Origin: Dipylidium caninum
Taxonomy: Eukaryota > Platyhelminthes > Cestoda > Cyclophyllidea > Dipylidiidae
Length of the DNA stretch: 64,000 bases
Assembly (NCBI GenBank): GCA_017562135.1
Contig: QEYB01001189.1
Coordinates: forward strand, 186,001 to 250,000
Direction of reading: 5' to 3'
Shown: positions 1 to 12,807 of the stretch, piece after piece
Numbering within the stretch: position 1 is the stretch's first letter
Layout of the letters: every line of letters begins with the position of its first letter
Translations under genes and position numbers: made by a program
Notes under the pieces: generated by a model
What the model was told of the DNA's origin: nothing
Databases searched by the model: none
The model's input: only the letters and a program-made list of their open reading frames with translations

Positions 1-634
1 TCTCTTCCCGCTCCCCTTCACGCTACTTAAAAAGCGAAGAGTGTTGCATGTTCACTCACTTTTTTGATATGGACGCCCAGTCCTTGTATGCGTATTTGCT
101 GGCTTTCAAGTCACCCAGAAACTCGAACAAAAATTTGCTGAAAGATTTCATCTATTCGTGCCACACCCACTGCACTCCGAGTTGGCATTTTGGTAGGAAA
201 AATCGAATAACCATCAAAAATTAGTTTAACTTTTGAAAAGTTCCAATATCGTGATGACTTAGGAGCCAAATTCTAGTTTCACCTCAAATGTCATGACATC
301 ATCTAGTTAAAATCAAAGGTATTTTGAAAGCCAATCGTCTTTGGTTGACGAACACGAATCACGTGTGTCGGTGAGTCATCTGCGCGCATTTGATGATTGG
401 TTGAAATGGAGAACAAACAGAAATCAGGTGTACCTCCAATGGAAGTAATTGTAACAATGACAGGGGCCAGATGGAGAGAAATGAAGGATTAGCGATCATG
501 TGATAGTCAACAGATGCTTTCAAACTGAAAATTGGACAAATGAGGTTGGAACAGCCAAAACTAGGTCGGGTAAAACAGTACACCACACACAATGCACGTG
601 AACCTCTTGTTAACCTCTTTTCAGCTCTATACGA

Positions 635-1015
635 CTTGTTAGGTCGGAAACACTGAAACGGGCGTTTAACATAGGCAAAAAATAAAAGCTCAATTTTTCA
701 CGTTATTTATTATATTCAGTTGAAATAACGTTCAATTGTATCTCGACTTTGCGCCAGCGATGCGGCAAGTCACAAGTAGCCTTTGAAAAAAAACTTATTT
801 TTAGAGTTAACAGAGAAGTCAAAGCGTTTTATAATAATCTTTCGGTTATTGTATTTTTTTTTTCTCTTAAAAATAAATATATTTGCAGTGAAGGTAATAA
901 TCGTTAGCAGAAACGCCGGGTGAAAATGAAGAATATGGTAAAACTTCATATTGTAGAGAAGTTATTTAATTTGTCAACGGTAATTGAAGCTTTATGGTTG
1001 TGTGGGTAGGAGGTC
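635..1015 (+). repeat. Dispersed repeat, copy A (5' part)
   Basis: The copy starts near a conserved block containing TGAAACGGGCGTTTAA, then a T-rich stretch ahead of CTCTTAAAAATAAATAT, then GAAGTTATTTAATTTGTCAAC. The same order of blocks is seen in copy B immediately downstream on the same strand and on the minus strand near 32.6-33.1 kb. Copy A appears to lack the 3' half present in copies B and C. No protein domain is recognised and the element class is unknown. Confidence 0.7.
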
Positions 1016-1054
1016 TGACGGAGATAGTCAAACCAGGAGCCATCAATTGCCAAA

Positions 1055-1790
1055 TATATTAGGTTGGAAACTATGAAACGGGAGTTTATTATAAGTAGAA
1101 AAGGGCAATGTTCAAAATTAATCATTGAATTTCGACTAAAATAATTTCTATTGGCACATATAAACTTCTGTCGACGTTTGGACAAGTCATAAATGACTTT
1201 TTGTGAAAGTCTCTACTTTTCGAGTAAATAAACTGCTTAAAGTCTTTTGCAGCATTATTTCGGTCATTACACATTTTTTTTCCCTCAAAACTAATTCTAA
1301 ATACGATAAAGGTAATAATCGGTCGGTGAAATATCTGGTGAATGTGGAGGATACAGTGAACTGTCATGTTTTGAAGAAGTTTTTTGATTTTCCAACAGAA
1401 AATTGGTACTTTATCATGCAGTAAAAGTGCGTCGTGCCAACCGAGCAATGTTGATTGCTTCTCCCTAGGCAAAAGGACTCGGGCGCTGTTACGCTTTCGC
1501 CTGGTGGTGGTGGTGGTGGGAAGGAAGGAAGGAAGGAAAAATGGATGGCCCCTCCATGGGCACTCCACCTTATGGTGTCTGTTCGTGCGACACATATAAG
1601 TTCACTTTTTTTCCTTTATTTAGGCGTACACAGATGGTCTTACCCACCCATCTGGACGGCTAGTTCCTCGTTTATACCCAACGTCAAGAACGGTCAGTGT
1701 CAAAATGGACCGGTGGCTACCAAACGCCTCCTTGACAATGCTGAAATTGCCAGAAGGAAATGTCTTGAACCATTACCATTAACTTCCCTT
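1055..1790 (+). repeat. Dispersed repeat, copy B (longest plus-strand copy)
   Basis: It begins with TTGGAAACTATGAAACGGGA and follows copy A in tandem. It continues through a block with ACGCTTTCGCCTGG near 1491, a simple TGG/GGAA expansion, and a distal block with GACAATGCTGAAATTGCCAG near 1733. The last two blocks are also present, in the same order, in the minus-strand copy at 32.2-33.1 kb. Short frames translated here, on both strands, are best explained by the repeat and not by a host gene. Confidence 0.7.
1502..1540. repeat. TGG and GGAA simple repeats inside repeat copy B
   Basis: Perfect TGG units followed directly by GGAA units. The minus-strand copy near 32.7 kb has only a single short GGAAGGAAAAA at the equivalent place, so the array expanded in copy B. 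Confidence 0.8.
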
Positions 1791-3820
1791 AACGCTTGAG
1801 CTGCGCTATGATTGACTTTGAACTGCTACGAGGAAAGAAGATGCAAATTGGGGTTTTTGCGTTTCCTTCTGGTTTCAGAGGAAAGATGAAATAAGTATGG
1901 GGTACAAATAATTGAAAGTTATGCGAAATGAGTAAGAAGAATATTTTTAAAATTTATACCTACAAAATATCGAGCGAACATTTTAACGTATCTCCCTCCG
2001 TGGCGACTGAAGACAAACAACATGAAAACCCCCTTTTTATAGTTTCCCAAATTACAGATTTAATATTTCACTTACAGGAATGAGTTTAATATCAGGATAT
2101 CATCTATAAAATAGGCACTCCAAATGCGCCTTGATCGTCATATTCCAAGAAGAGAAAAACCCGGTCAGTCTTGAGATTTCCCACAAAATACCACGAGCAG
2201 TGCCACGACGGCGGTTGGATTCTCAGTGGAGAAGGTTTGGCTTTGCCCTGAATGGAAAGCTGCTTAAAAATGCATTCAAACGCTAATCTCTTCGATGTTG
2301 GACACGTTTTTGGCACAGTAGAAGGCGCTAAATCAGGTCGCTAGCACTTTTCTTAACTCAAGTGTCGTAATTTTTTCTCGAGAGGTTGAAATCTGTGGGG
2401 ACAGCAACTTATTACACCCTTAATTAGACTTGTGCATTATGGAATGATGACAGTGAGGCTTCGTTGCGATTCCATCGTTTCGGTATAAGTAGTTCCATAA
2501 TGAGCAGAAATTACTTTAAATAACATGGTAAGGAACTCCGAAAAAGACGTATTCACAGGAGGAACTGCTCCTCATGCAATCATTTCAGAGTCTTAGTGGA
2601 GAAAATTTTCGCCGCTGGACCTCTCCGACAAACTATTCAGATGTTTACTGTTTTTTCCCCGATTGTGAAGCTAGCCTTATGAATATTTAGAAAGGCACCT
2701 CATACTCCGTTCGGGGATAATTCTTTAATAAGCTCCTCGAGGCCTTAAGGGAATTTGTTATGAATTCTTCCTAGTTTAACTATTTCTCGGAAATTGCTCC
2801 TTGGCCGATAATTACCAAATTCGTAAAAGAGCAAATCGACTTCGCTCCTATTTCCTGAAATCAGACAAGTTGAATACACTTCGTCGTCAAGATTCCAACA
2901 TGAACTCGAATGGAGGGTTGGAATAATTCCCGCAGAAATCATATCGTGCGAAATTTTAAGTTAGGTGGTTTAAAGGCGGCACATTTAACTTCTTCCTGAA
3001 ATTGCTTCGCGTTTCAGTTAATCTGCTTATTTGCAGAAGGTCTTCCACGTAGAAACGCAAAAATAGATTCTGCCAAACTGAAGAAGTTGTAGAATTGGCC
3101 CATATGGTACATCGAGAGCACTTGTTAGGTAGTCTTTGCTGAAAAGTATTAATAAATATGACGTTTTGCACCATTTTTTTGTGAAGAGAACCTCGTCGCG
3201 ACACTTGAAGTGTCGAGGAGGCGTATTTGAACTCCGACAAGGGCAGGGTGGACGCGATGTTGACTGAGTGGTTGTTGATGGGACTGAGGACCGAGGGGAA
3301 TGGACGGGGAGGGGAGAACCTGCACGGAGATTCACTGGCACGCCAACTACATCCGCGATGCTCTCGAAATGCCCCAAACTTCACTGACTTTTGCTCGGGC
3401 CTTAAACTTTGCCTCCCATTACCGTCGTGGATTTTTGTTTTGTGCCCTCGATCAAAGGCAACCTCTGCATGTTGGCACTATCAGCCTTGTTGCCTCTCTC
3501 CTGTCACTATGATAAAGGGCGTGTGGACAGGCGACCGGCCCACCCACGGTGTGACCATCTTTGTCACTCCTCGTAGGACGGATGGATCTGACACTTGTGC
3601 CTTGACAGAGTACAGCTACAATGCCATTCCTTGTTCCCGGACTCGGTGTCAAGGGAAGCGCCCTTTCGGCTCGAGCTGTTACAAGTAACGAATCGCCACA
3701 ATTTGGCGACGTGCGGATGATTAAAAGATGCATGGTAACCCTCAACACCTTATTTACCAATCAATGTTGGTAAATTTAGGATAAAATAAGCTTGGTATAA
3801 AAGCGTAAGCGAGGTGATAA

Positions 3821-3930
3821 GGGAGGAGGCATGGAGGAAAAGGAGGAGGAGGAGGAATAGTGCTGGGTGAAGAAGATGAAGTTCTTCTGATGGGGCGTGG
3901 AGGGGGAGGAGGAGGAGAGGAAGAATAAGA
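3821..3930. repeat. GGA/GAGGA purine-rich tract
   Basis: The plus strand is nearly all purine, with repeated GGA units at 3821-3856 and 3898-3930. The minus-strand translation gives Ser/Leu-rich low-complexity peptide, which explains the open frames here. Confidence 0.8.
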
Positions 3931-6900
3931 CAAAAGGTCTGCCAGCGCGGCGTGTAATTAAGGCAATGACTTTGTCGGCAAGCCAAAGTGTTACCACATC
4001 AGACTGGGGACCTTGAAAACAACCCTGGAAAACTATTCATTCCTTGAAGTTGTCTGGATTACCGCATTGATCGGTCGGGATTGTCACACCGCATGAAGGT
4101 GTCATTTGAGGTTGACATGGAGGGTGAAAGAATACGAGGTCGAGTTGGTCGAAGAGAAGCACAATTATGGAAAGTGAGGTAATAACTGATAGAGTTATTC
4201 TTTTAAAGAATCCTCCAATTGCTGGTAAACATAAAAAGGGATCACTTTGGCCGTAAACTGTTAGGATTTCAGGCTCTTATGAGCTCAACCAGTCTGCCGA
4301 CTTCTGAAGCTAGTTCGTCGTCTTCAGGGATAAATTAGAGAAATAATCTTTGTAGAAAAACAATCCGTTTTTTAAATGTAGAATAGTAGGCCTGAGCGGC
4401 GGTAAAAAAGTTCTAAAATTCATACCAGAGAATTTATGTGAAAAAATGACTGTCTCGACTACAACTTAGTAATGTTTTCAGTAAAACAAATCCAAGCACT
4501 GGGAAACTCACGCTCCACGCTATTATGCTGTATTTATGAAATTAAAATTTGCATATTTTAGAGCGAATGCATTTAATTATCCTCACATATTCAGGAATTG
4601 TCTGCCCTTATTGCAAGACGTGTTCGGGCTCTTAGAACGAGTTTCCACACACCAGCCTGCAGACAAACTGCCTTGCAATTCTTTGGAAGACAAGTCGGCC
4701 ATTTAGGAATTCCATCCTCATTGGAAGTGTCCCCTCGGCCACTAGTCTGGGAGAGGACATTTTGCTGCCCGACTATTTTATCATCACCTCGATTTTTTGA
4801 CCCCTCGAGGATAATGGGAGGGTGGTGACGGAGGTGACGAAATCCGACGTTGTCTGTCGTCGGGTTATATCATTATTGCACAAGTAGGAAGGTTTGCCCA
4901 TTGCCCTGTCTGCTCGCCCACCCTCCCACCTCACATGATAACAACACGCCTGTCGTTTTAATTTCGCAGTTAGGGTGAACTTTTTCCACAGACAGTGGGG
5001 TACGTGCTATGAGCCAGAGGCCAGTGGCAATCGGAGCAGGCGACCGGAGGAGGGGAGGGAGGGGGGAGGTGGAGGTCTCTCCAGAAATGCGTCAACTGGC
5101 AAAGATGTAGGCTCAGAGGTAGAAATGAGGCAAACGGCCATGTGATCCGCGTTGGGAAACTTAGGCGTAATTATAAAATGTAGTAATTTTCGCAACAAGT
5201 GGCTGGTGGATTGTGTGTTAAGAACAGTTCCAAAAAAATACAAATCCTCCCTTTTGACTTATAAAACAACCTCGCTGTTGTGTCCTGCAGCTTGACCACG
5301 TGGGGTTGCCCATCCTGGTCTCACAGAGAGCAGAAGATGAAGGCGTTTTCTTACACCTATTTGATTGTCAGAAGTAGTTTGGCAGTGTCGTATCTCCTAG
5401 GGTGACACAAGAGTTTGCAGCATGGGCTGCACAAATACCTCGCGACGTTGAAGATGTCATTAAGCTTATTTCAAGAATGGAGAATGCGCAAGCAGAGTCT
5501 AGCTAAAATAATGAATAGAAGAAATCTCTTAAATGTATAGAAAAATGATTGTCTTCAAATTTGCATGGAGTTCTCGCATGGTGCGGTGAGGGGAAGCGTA
5601 ATCTTCGTGGCTCCTTCACATGCCGTGTTCCTCACCACCTTTTCCATCTATCCGACTCGGTGTAATGACGACTTAGTGAATAATGTAGGCTTGTTTACAT
5701 TGTATTCAATGTGTAATTATCGATGCAAAGTAATAAGCTCATCCAGTACACAACTTGGCGTAGTCCACTATCTCTTTACTCGGTCTTTTCATGTTACATT
5801 AGTAGCGTGAATGAAAATCCGGAAGAGGAGGTAAATCCTGCCACCAAGAGGAGCTCGGAGCACCCTGTCCTCGCTCCATTATCACCTACCAGCATTAGGG
5901 GAAATCAGACACATACAGTGAAGCTTTAGCCCCAAGGAGATTCGTGCGGGGCTGAGAGATGTCCGCTCGCGCGGCTGATAAACCTCTGCATTAACTTAAG
6001 CGAGAGGGAAGAGGACAGGAATTTGGGCATTCTGGCTTTGGATTACATAGTTTTCAAGCAACTTTCCGTGTTAGTCGAGGGGACTAAAATAACTTACTCT
6101 GATGTTCAAATAGTTGTTTGTTGATGTGAATACACCATGCATTTACAAGCTCACCAGCGACAGGGAGGGAGATAGAAAGAAAGATTCAGCTAAAAAAATG
6201 AGTGGATTTTAGAGCCTATTTGGGAAATGAGGAAACAATTCGAATCCGCCTTAATTGAGATCACTAGCGTGAGTAAAAAAAATTAAACGGGCAGGTTCTC
6301 TTACCTTTTAACTAAAATTTAAAGGAGGTCGTCAAATGACAACCTAGGGAAGTCCACGGAAAGTGTCTTCTCGAACAGGAATTAAACTTTTTTGAATACA
6401 GCCAAATGATTCTGCTTTGTGCATCTACTACTAAGGACCTTTTATACTAGGTTGTCATAAATCTTACTTCTCATCGCTTTAAATGCATCAAGGTGCGTTG
6501 AGTAAGTTGGAAATACGAGTACACATAAACAAAAGATAAAAAGTAACCCCAATTCAGACATCCACAAAGTGAAAAAGTTCCCGTGTTTTCATCACTCTAA
6601 AATCATTTAATATACAAAGGAGTAGAAGTAAAAATAATGACAGGGCTTTAAAACATGTAGTGTTAACTGCAGCGCCTTTTTGATGCCCCTTTGAAGCGGG
6701 CAGTTTGCCTCTTGCGGAGAACAGGCGAGTGTGTGCGGGGCAAATGCGAGTCGCTAAAGCTGAAAGACGTTGTGGCATGCACTTTTGGACCACCCTGGAC
6801 TGCGGTGATTTATGAGGCCGCTTGACAACTGCCCTGGTAAAGGAGATGAAGAAAAACACGGATTTGTCGTTGTGTCATGACACCTTTCTGGCCAAACTCT

Positions 6901-7030
6901 AATGTCTCGTCACTCATCTTAAGGGCATCGATGAGCCCTATGGGAAGTTGATTTACGTCTACAACTTTAACTGAAAATGTGTAAAAAAAGAGTGACCTTA
7001 AACTCGACGCATACCCAGTGTATTGTACTC

Positions 7031-7069
<39 letters not shown>

Positions 7070-7070
7070 G
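7031..7070. repeat. (GT)n(GA)n compound microsatellite
   Basis: About 12 GT units run directly into about 7 GA units. Confidence 0.95.
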
Positions 7071-9099
7071 AGAGAACTTGGAAATGTAGTAGTCGGGTCT
7101 TTTAGTTCTTTATTAAATTGTCCATCTAACAGTTTAATCAGTCAAGTTATTCACCTTAATACACAATTTCACACTCTACTCTACTTTTTTTTGCATGTCC
7201 GCTCGAATAGATTGGGTGCTGACATAATAAAAGCGCGAGGGGCCCTTTAAAAAACCTAATTTTCAAACATGAATGAGTACTTAGAGGGTAAAATAAGCCT
7301 GAGAGACGAGGCCTAGGACACGTTCACAAACTCTCAATCCAAGCTAACAACGCTAAAATGATTTTCCACGCACCCACCTGTCCTGTTTACTGTCAGTAGG
7401 CGAAAGAGCGTGGGACATGCAGTCTTGACGTTTGAAGACCGCGAGGTTCAGTCGTCCCGGGGCAAAAGTGCTCGGCTAGACGTTTGTCTAATTGGCTGGG
7501 CAACATGGCATTCGTCAGTTGAATTGGACATAATGGCAGATTGCACTTCACCTTCTGCCTGTTCTTGACCATTTCTACTGCGCTTTGCTGACTCGTTCTC
7601 TAGACCCTGCCACAACACGGTTATTTAAGTCTCTTCCAAATTGTTAGTTTGCTCCGAAATCTCGTCGAAAGCGCCCGAAACCTTGTATATTAGTATGGCG
7701 AAAAAAGGATAAAAACCCAGTGTATTTTTACACAGACTTACCGAACGCCCCCCTTTCTAAAATGCCACAAATGGAGAGACACGAAACTTCCCTAATACGA
7801 GCATGTTACCTCGAGGCGGCACGACAAACGCTACTACTTATGAGCAGCCTTAATTTAAGCCCAATTTTTGAGGGGAAACATTGAAGTGAACACAGTGTTA
7901 GGGTTACTACCGAATCTCTGAAAGCATAAATTTTCGATTGGACTTCTTTGAGTCTTTACGCCTTTGTGGATGCGTAGGTCAGCGACTTACGTGGGCGAGG
8001 CCGAAGCCTCCGAGTTCAAGTGTATTAGAGCCAAATGATCACCCGTTTTCAGCATTCCCGTGAGCTCTTAAGAGGAAGCTTGGGTTCCTCGACAGGCCTT
8101 TCTCATACAGCTGCAATGGGGTGAACCATCCGTCAAGAGGATTGGCGTGACTGGGTTGTGATGAGTCAAAAGTGCTACCACCATGGTGAAATGCGCAGTA
8201 AAGGCAAATATTTTGGTGTTACATGATCGAGAAATGTGCAAACAGCATGAAAAGGCGCTGAATAGTAAATGACATCCCACGACAAAGATTGCTAATTAAA
8301 GATAGAATTGGAGCCCTTAAGACGGAACAAAAGAGAGAGAAGGATCATCTAACTTCTGATTTGTGTGAGGTAGCCGCTTTCACGGTCGCAATTCAAGAAT
8401 TCGAAACTCTATGTGGCGGATGAGTGACGAGAAGAGTAACTCATTTCTGACATTGAAAAAGTGAAATGTGTGCATAGAGCTGTGAGCTAACGACCCCCGA
8501 GGAGGAATGTGCCAAAACCGACTCACCGCCTCCCTCCGCATTTGCATGATGCAGGCGTGGAGGCCTGAGGGGCTGAGGGGGCGAGCTCGGGCTGGAGTGG
8601 CAGATGCGTCACATGGGAAAGAAAGATCCAAGTTTCTATTGCATAATATTTCTGACACATCCCATGATCTTTTCTCAAGGTGACGAGAGTCAGAGGTGGC
8701 ATCACACTTATTTGTGATTTGTCACTTGTAAAACTTTCCTCCCTGAGTGCAACGTAAACTCACCAAGAAGGAGCAGCAGCACCTACCCTATCTTAAAATT
8801 ATCTTATCAAGTAAGAAGTCAAGACATAAAGACAATTAATGAGTAAATTGGCTATACATAAGATTGGCTGTAATTGTAAAGTTATAAAGTGGATTTAGGA
8901 TTAACAGTTCCACTTGTGAATGCGTAGTTTGACGGGCAAAGTGCCAACTACAAAGGAGGCGGGATGAGGGCTGCACACGCCAAATGTGATCAGCATAAAC
9001 AGCGGGTCTCAAGTGACTGCAACTGAGTAGTGCCCTCTGGCAATGGCGGCTCCGCTATACCGATTGGTTAAAATTCTCAGAAGTATCTAAAAGTTCACG

Positions 9100-9150
9100 A
9101 AGAGGAGGAGGAGGACTCAGGGAGGAGGAGGGAGGAGGAGGAGGTGGAAG
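9100..9150. repeat. GGA-rich purine tract
   Basis: Repeated GAGGAGGAG units on the plus strand, similar in composition to the tract near 3.9 kb. Confidence 0.85.
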
Positions 9151-10323
9151 GTTTTGGCGCTAACCCTGGTTGGAAAGAGGCCTCCTTGACTTTTGCTCGA
9201 AGCATTGGTGCGAAATCAGCAAAAAATAGTTCTGCCCTATTCGACAAATTACGACCAGCTAATCTGGTGTTAATAACGCTTAAATGTCTTTAGAATTTTT
9301 GTTATTTGTGAACAGCTCCGTGTCAATATGAAGAAAAGGCGGAGGAAGGTCGGAAGTTCCGGTCCCCAATTCGCATTTTGTTCACCCTTCCCCTTGCAAT
9401 TTAGGCCTAACTGCTATTTCCACTGTTGTCGCTGCCACTGCTCCACGTTTTGGTCGGATAATTTGCGACGACGAGTGTGGTTCAACCCTCTTTAGCGCGG
9501 CCGTTGAAATTACGTCGAGGTGCGGGGGCTGCGACTCAATTCACCAACCGTCCACCGGGCAGACGGAATATATCATTTTTACAAATAAATAAAAGTGATA
9601 TTTATACGCACAATGCAGACAAGGTTATAAAATCATACACAATATCAAAAGATCCATGAATGTTGCACTTAACGTCCCTACAATTTTCAACGGAACGGTA
9701 TCGCCATTTGTGCGACAGTGTGGCCAAATTATCACTTCTGGGTTACTATTTTTGCAATTTAGACTTAGAAGGGCATGATGTCGGTGCAATTTTATTAGTT
9801 TACCATTATGGAGCCTTTTTGTGCTTTCCGGTTCGTTCAAAAGCTTGACTTTACGACTCTCAGGCTCCATTTTGTCATTGGATGAGGTCCCCTCGAACTT
9901 TATACTTCCACTCAACTCATACGCATATTTGTGGAAAGCTCTTAAGCTTATTACAATAAGCTGATTCAGATGCCATTGCAACTTGGCGGAGGGTTCGCCA
10001 ATCCTCGTTAAGGCAGTGTAAAAAAGCTAAAACGAAGATCAGATGGAGGCAGTACGCCTTGTTTCATCTTTCCTCCACGTCTTACTTTTGTCTGTGAAAG
10101 GATGCACACACAAATTTTTGTGGTTTTCATTAGTGGTCTGGTGCGTGCTTGGGAGAACGTGAAAATTCATCTATCCTTCCCCTTCTGCTGCATTGGATAT
10201 GCGGAGCTCAATCAATTGACCGCCTTGTGGCATGCCGACACTTCAAAAAAGGTGATAGTTTTTGGAGTACTGCTGACCGGTGTGTGGGTGAGGACTTGCA
10301 GAAGATCCCACGCAAGTCCAATT

Positions 10324-10360
10324 GTCTCTCTCTCTGTGTGTGTGCGTGTGTGTGCGCGTA
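10324..10360. repeat. (TC)n(TG)n microsatellite
   Basis: A short TC run followed by interrupted TG/CG dinucleotides. Confidence 0.9.
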
Positions 10361-12807
10361 TGAATGCGTTGTAGCATGTGTGCAAGCGTAGGCGTATGAA
10401 AGAGAAAATGGATGTTGCTAAAAAGAGCAAGTCGGAGTAATTTTTAACGCCTATACAACATGCTGATTTCCCGCTTTCGTAGAATCTGTCTATGATAAAC
10501 AAAAGTCTGCCTAATTGCATTCCGCTGTGGTGAGATACACAACCATGTAGCATTCAAGTCAACGTTCTAGTTACTCTACACGGGTTTTGGTACATTTCGA
10601 AGTTGAGGGGAGGGTGAACCCCTAATATCGCCCAAATTGATACTTATCTGACGTACTTCTGGGGCTCGGGGCGCGTTAGTGAGTGGGCTCGCGGTAGAAC
10701 AAACGAGCACTTATAGCCTCCCCATGCGTCCATTCTCGCATAACGATGGCACAGCCTCATTAAACAAGGTGTACTTTTTCCAGATTGTAACCCTTTCTGA
10801 AAGATATCACATGCAGTTATTTAGTAGAACTGAATTTTAGGCGCAAAGGATAATAATTTACGAGAAAACTATCATAGGATGCATAACTTCATTCTTCCGA
10901 TGATGATGTTTCCTCTGCCGCCTTCAACTTATGTGCCAAACTATTAATAACTTCAACCGACATTAACTTTTTCTCTATAGGGTTAACGGTTGAAGTAATT
11001 TGAACAGTCAACCGTCCTCATCCCGGGTAACCTAATTATTCACTTCGTACTACAGTCGAGAAGGAGAATGAGTATTGTGGAGAGGTTCGCTTTCTCATAG
11101 AGGGTCTTAGGCACACACACTTGAGAAAAACATGTTTCTGATGCGCACATGTTGTGTGAATGGACAACTTTTGAGGTCAAGTGTCCACGTCATAGTAATC
11201 TGTAAGAAGATAGAAGACACTTTTGTTAGAACATGTTTAGATGTACTTTGAGGAAAGGTCGGTAAATCTGCGGTGGTTGTAGCAGGCTGCAGCCCGGATG
11301 GCAAGTACTCCCAATCAGAAGTTCAATAGCGCCTTTTCCTTGGCGTGTAAGTAAAGCTGTGCATGCGTGTGGCACACACATATATTTCGAAAGAGGAGGT
11401 GTAGGGCGGTCAAAGGAGAAGGAAATAGAATTTCGGCTCCATTAATCGTGCCGCCTTTGACCCATTCACTTATCTTTCGAGTCATTGCGATTGACGATGG
11501 ACGTGTACTTTAGCTCTACATCGTCGTAGGAACATATTTTGCGCTAACATAACCAGTAATGAGTATAAGAGGACTAATGAGGATGAGGGTTGCTTGGATC
11601 ACTGAATTTCCAATTCCCACGCTAGGATTACCGAGCGTTAAAGGATAAGAAAAGGGGAGAAGCTTGTTTGAAGATTTCCTTGGGTCAGTAGTCTTAAATT
11701 CACTTATTTAACACCTCATATACTGTTGCTAATACGCGTTGAATGCCCGATTTAATAAGTAATTGTCAGATCAAAAAAGAATGCAAAGGGAGGAAGGACC
11801 CTTTATACTTGTTCGTAATAGTATGACAATGAAGTACCCTGAGACTAAGCCTCAATGCTATTATAGGACCATGCAACCATGAAAGGAAGCAAGGACACAA
11901 GGAATAAACAGATTCGGAGTAGGGTTCGTGGTTTTAAGATATGTGGAAGACCCTTTGGAGTGAGAGTTAAGCATTCAAAATAAGGAAGTAGTGCAGTAGT
12001 AATGAGGATGATTTGATTTGATTAATATGGCCTACAGACTATGCCTTAGTGTAATAATAATCAAAAGCCTTACCTACAGAAAATTAGCCATTACGAATAT
12101 TGATAATAACTCCAAACGGACTCTAATGGATTTAAAGAACATCTTGCTGTATTTTGCAATTTTACTTAACCGCCATCGCGGAAATCTCTTCAGGCATAAT
12201 ACAAACTGCAGTGGAGTCTTAATGAACAATTTCCGATGTCATCACTAGACGTTCCTGAATCAAGAGTCACACTCTTCCTCATTGAATAAGTTCAGAAATA
12301 AAGGCCCGGAGTTAAGATAACGCCCACAGGCATTAGAAAGGTTAGGAAATATGGAAGGGCAGATGAGGATACTAAAAACACGAAAGAAGATAAGTCATTT
12401 ATGAATGTTCTACGCGGATTTACTGGACGGTACGTTCGGTAAATGTGACTAACCAGGCAAAGTAGTTTTAGACAGACCTATAAATTGTTCTAAATGTGGA
12501 ATACTTTTACCAGCGGACGTAAAATCAGAGAACGCTCGACTGGAAGCAAATTTAGGGCGAGCTGGATTTGGGAAGAGGGACAAGTAACTTACGTTCCAAT
12601 AAAAGTTTAATGTCGATAACACACAAAATTAACAGAAAAATATTTCGAGACGCGACTATTTTTATTTTATTTGTATCCTTAGTAAAAGTGCCGAGTATGA
12701 GACCATGATGAGTGTAGTTTATTGAAACCGAACTTCGGAACCATATTTGAATTCGTACAGCGTTAGGTGGACCTATGTGACCATTTGTATCTGATACCGT
12801 TTAATCT

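Larger units (their letters stand above)
1..12807. other. Gene-poor flank upstream of RNF19
   Basis: No exon of a recognisable protein was found on either strand. Open frames here are short and their translations look like random or low-complexity peptide, often with repeat- or microsatellite-derived runs. The stretch contains two copies of a dispersed repeat (about 635-1015 and 1055-1790), a TGG/GGAA run near 1502-1540, GGA-rich tracts near 3821-3930 and 9100-9150, and GT/GA and TC/TG microsatellites. It may also hold regulatory sequence of the RNF19-like gene that follows. Confidence 0.6.

Noticed and set aside
1122..1595. 157-codon minus-strand frame
   Set aside because: It lies antisense across dispersed repeat copy B, including the TGG/GGAA array, and resembles no protein.
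3227..3688. 153-codon plus-strand frame with many cysteines
   Set aside because: No recognisable domain, overlapping frames on both strands, and no splice or start context that supports a gene.
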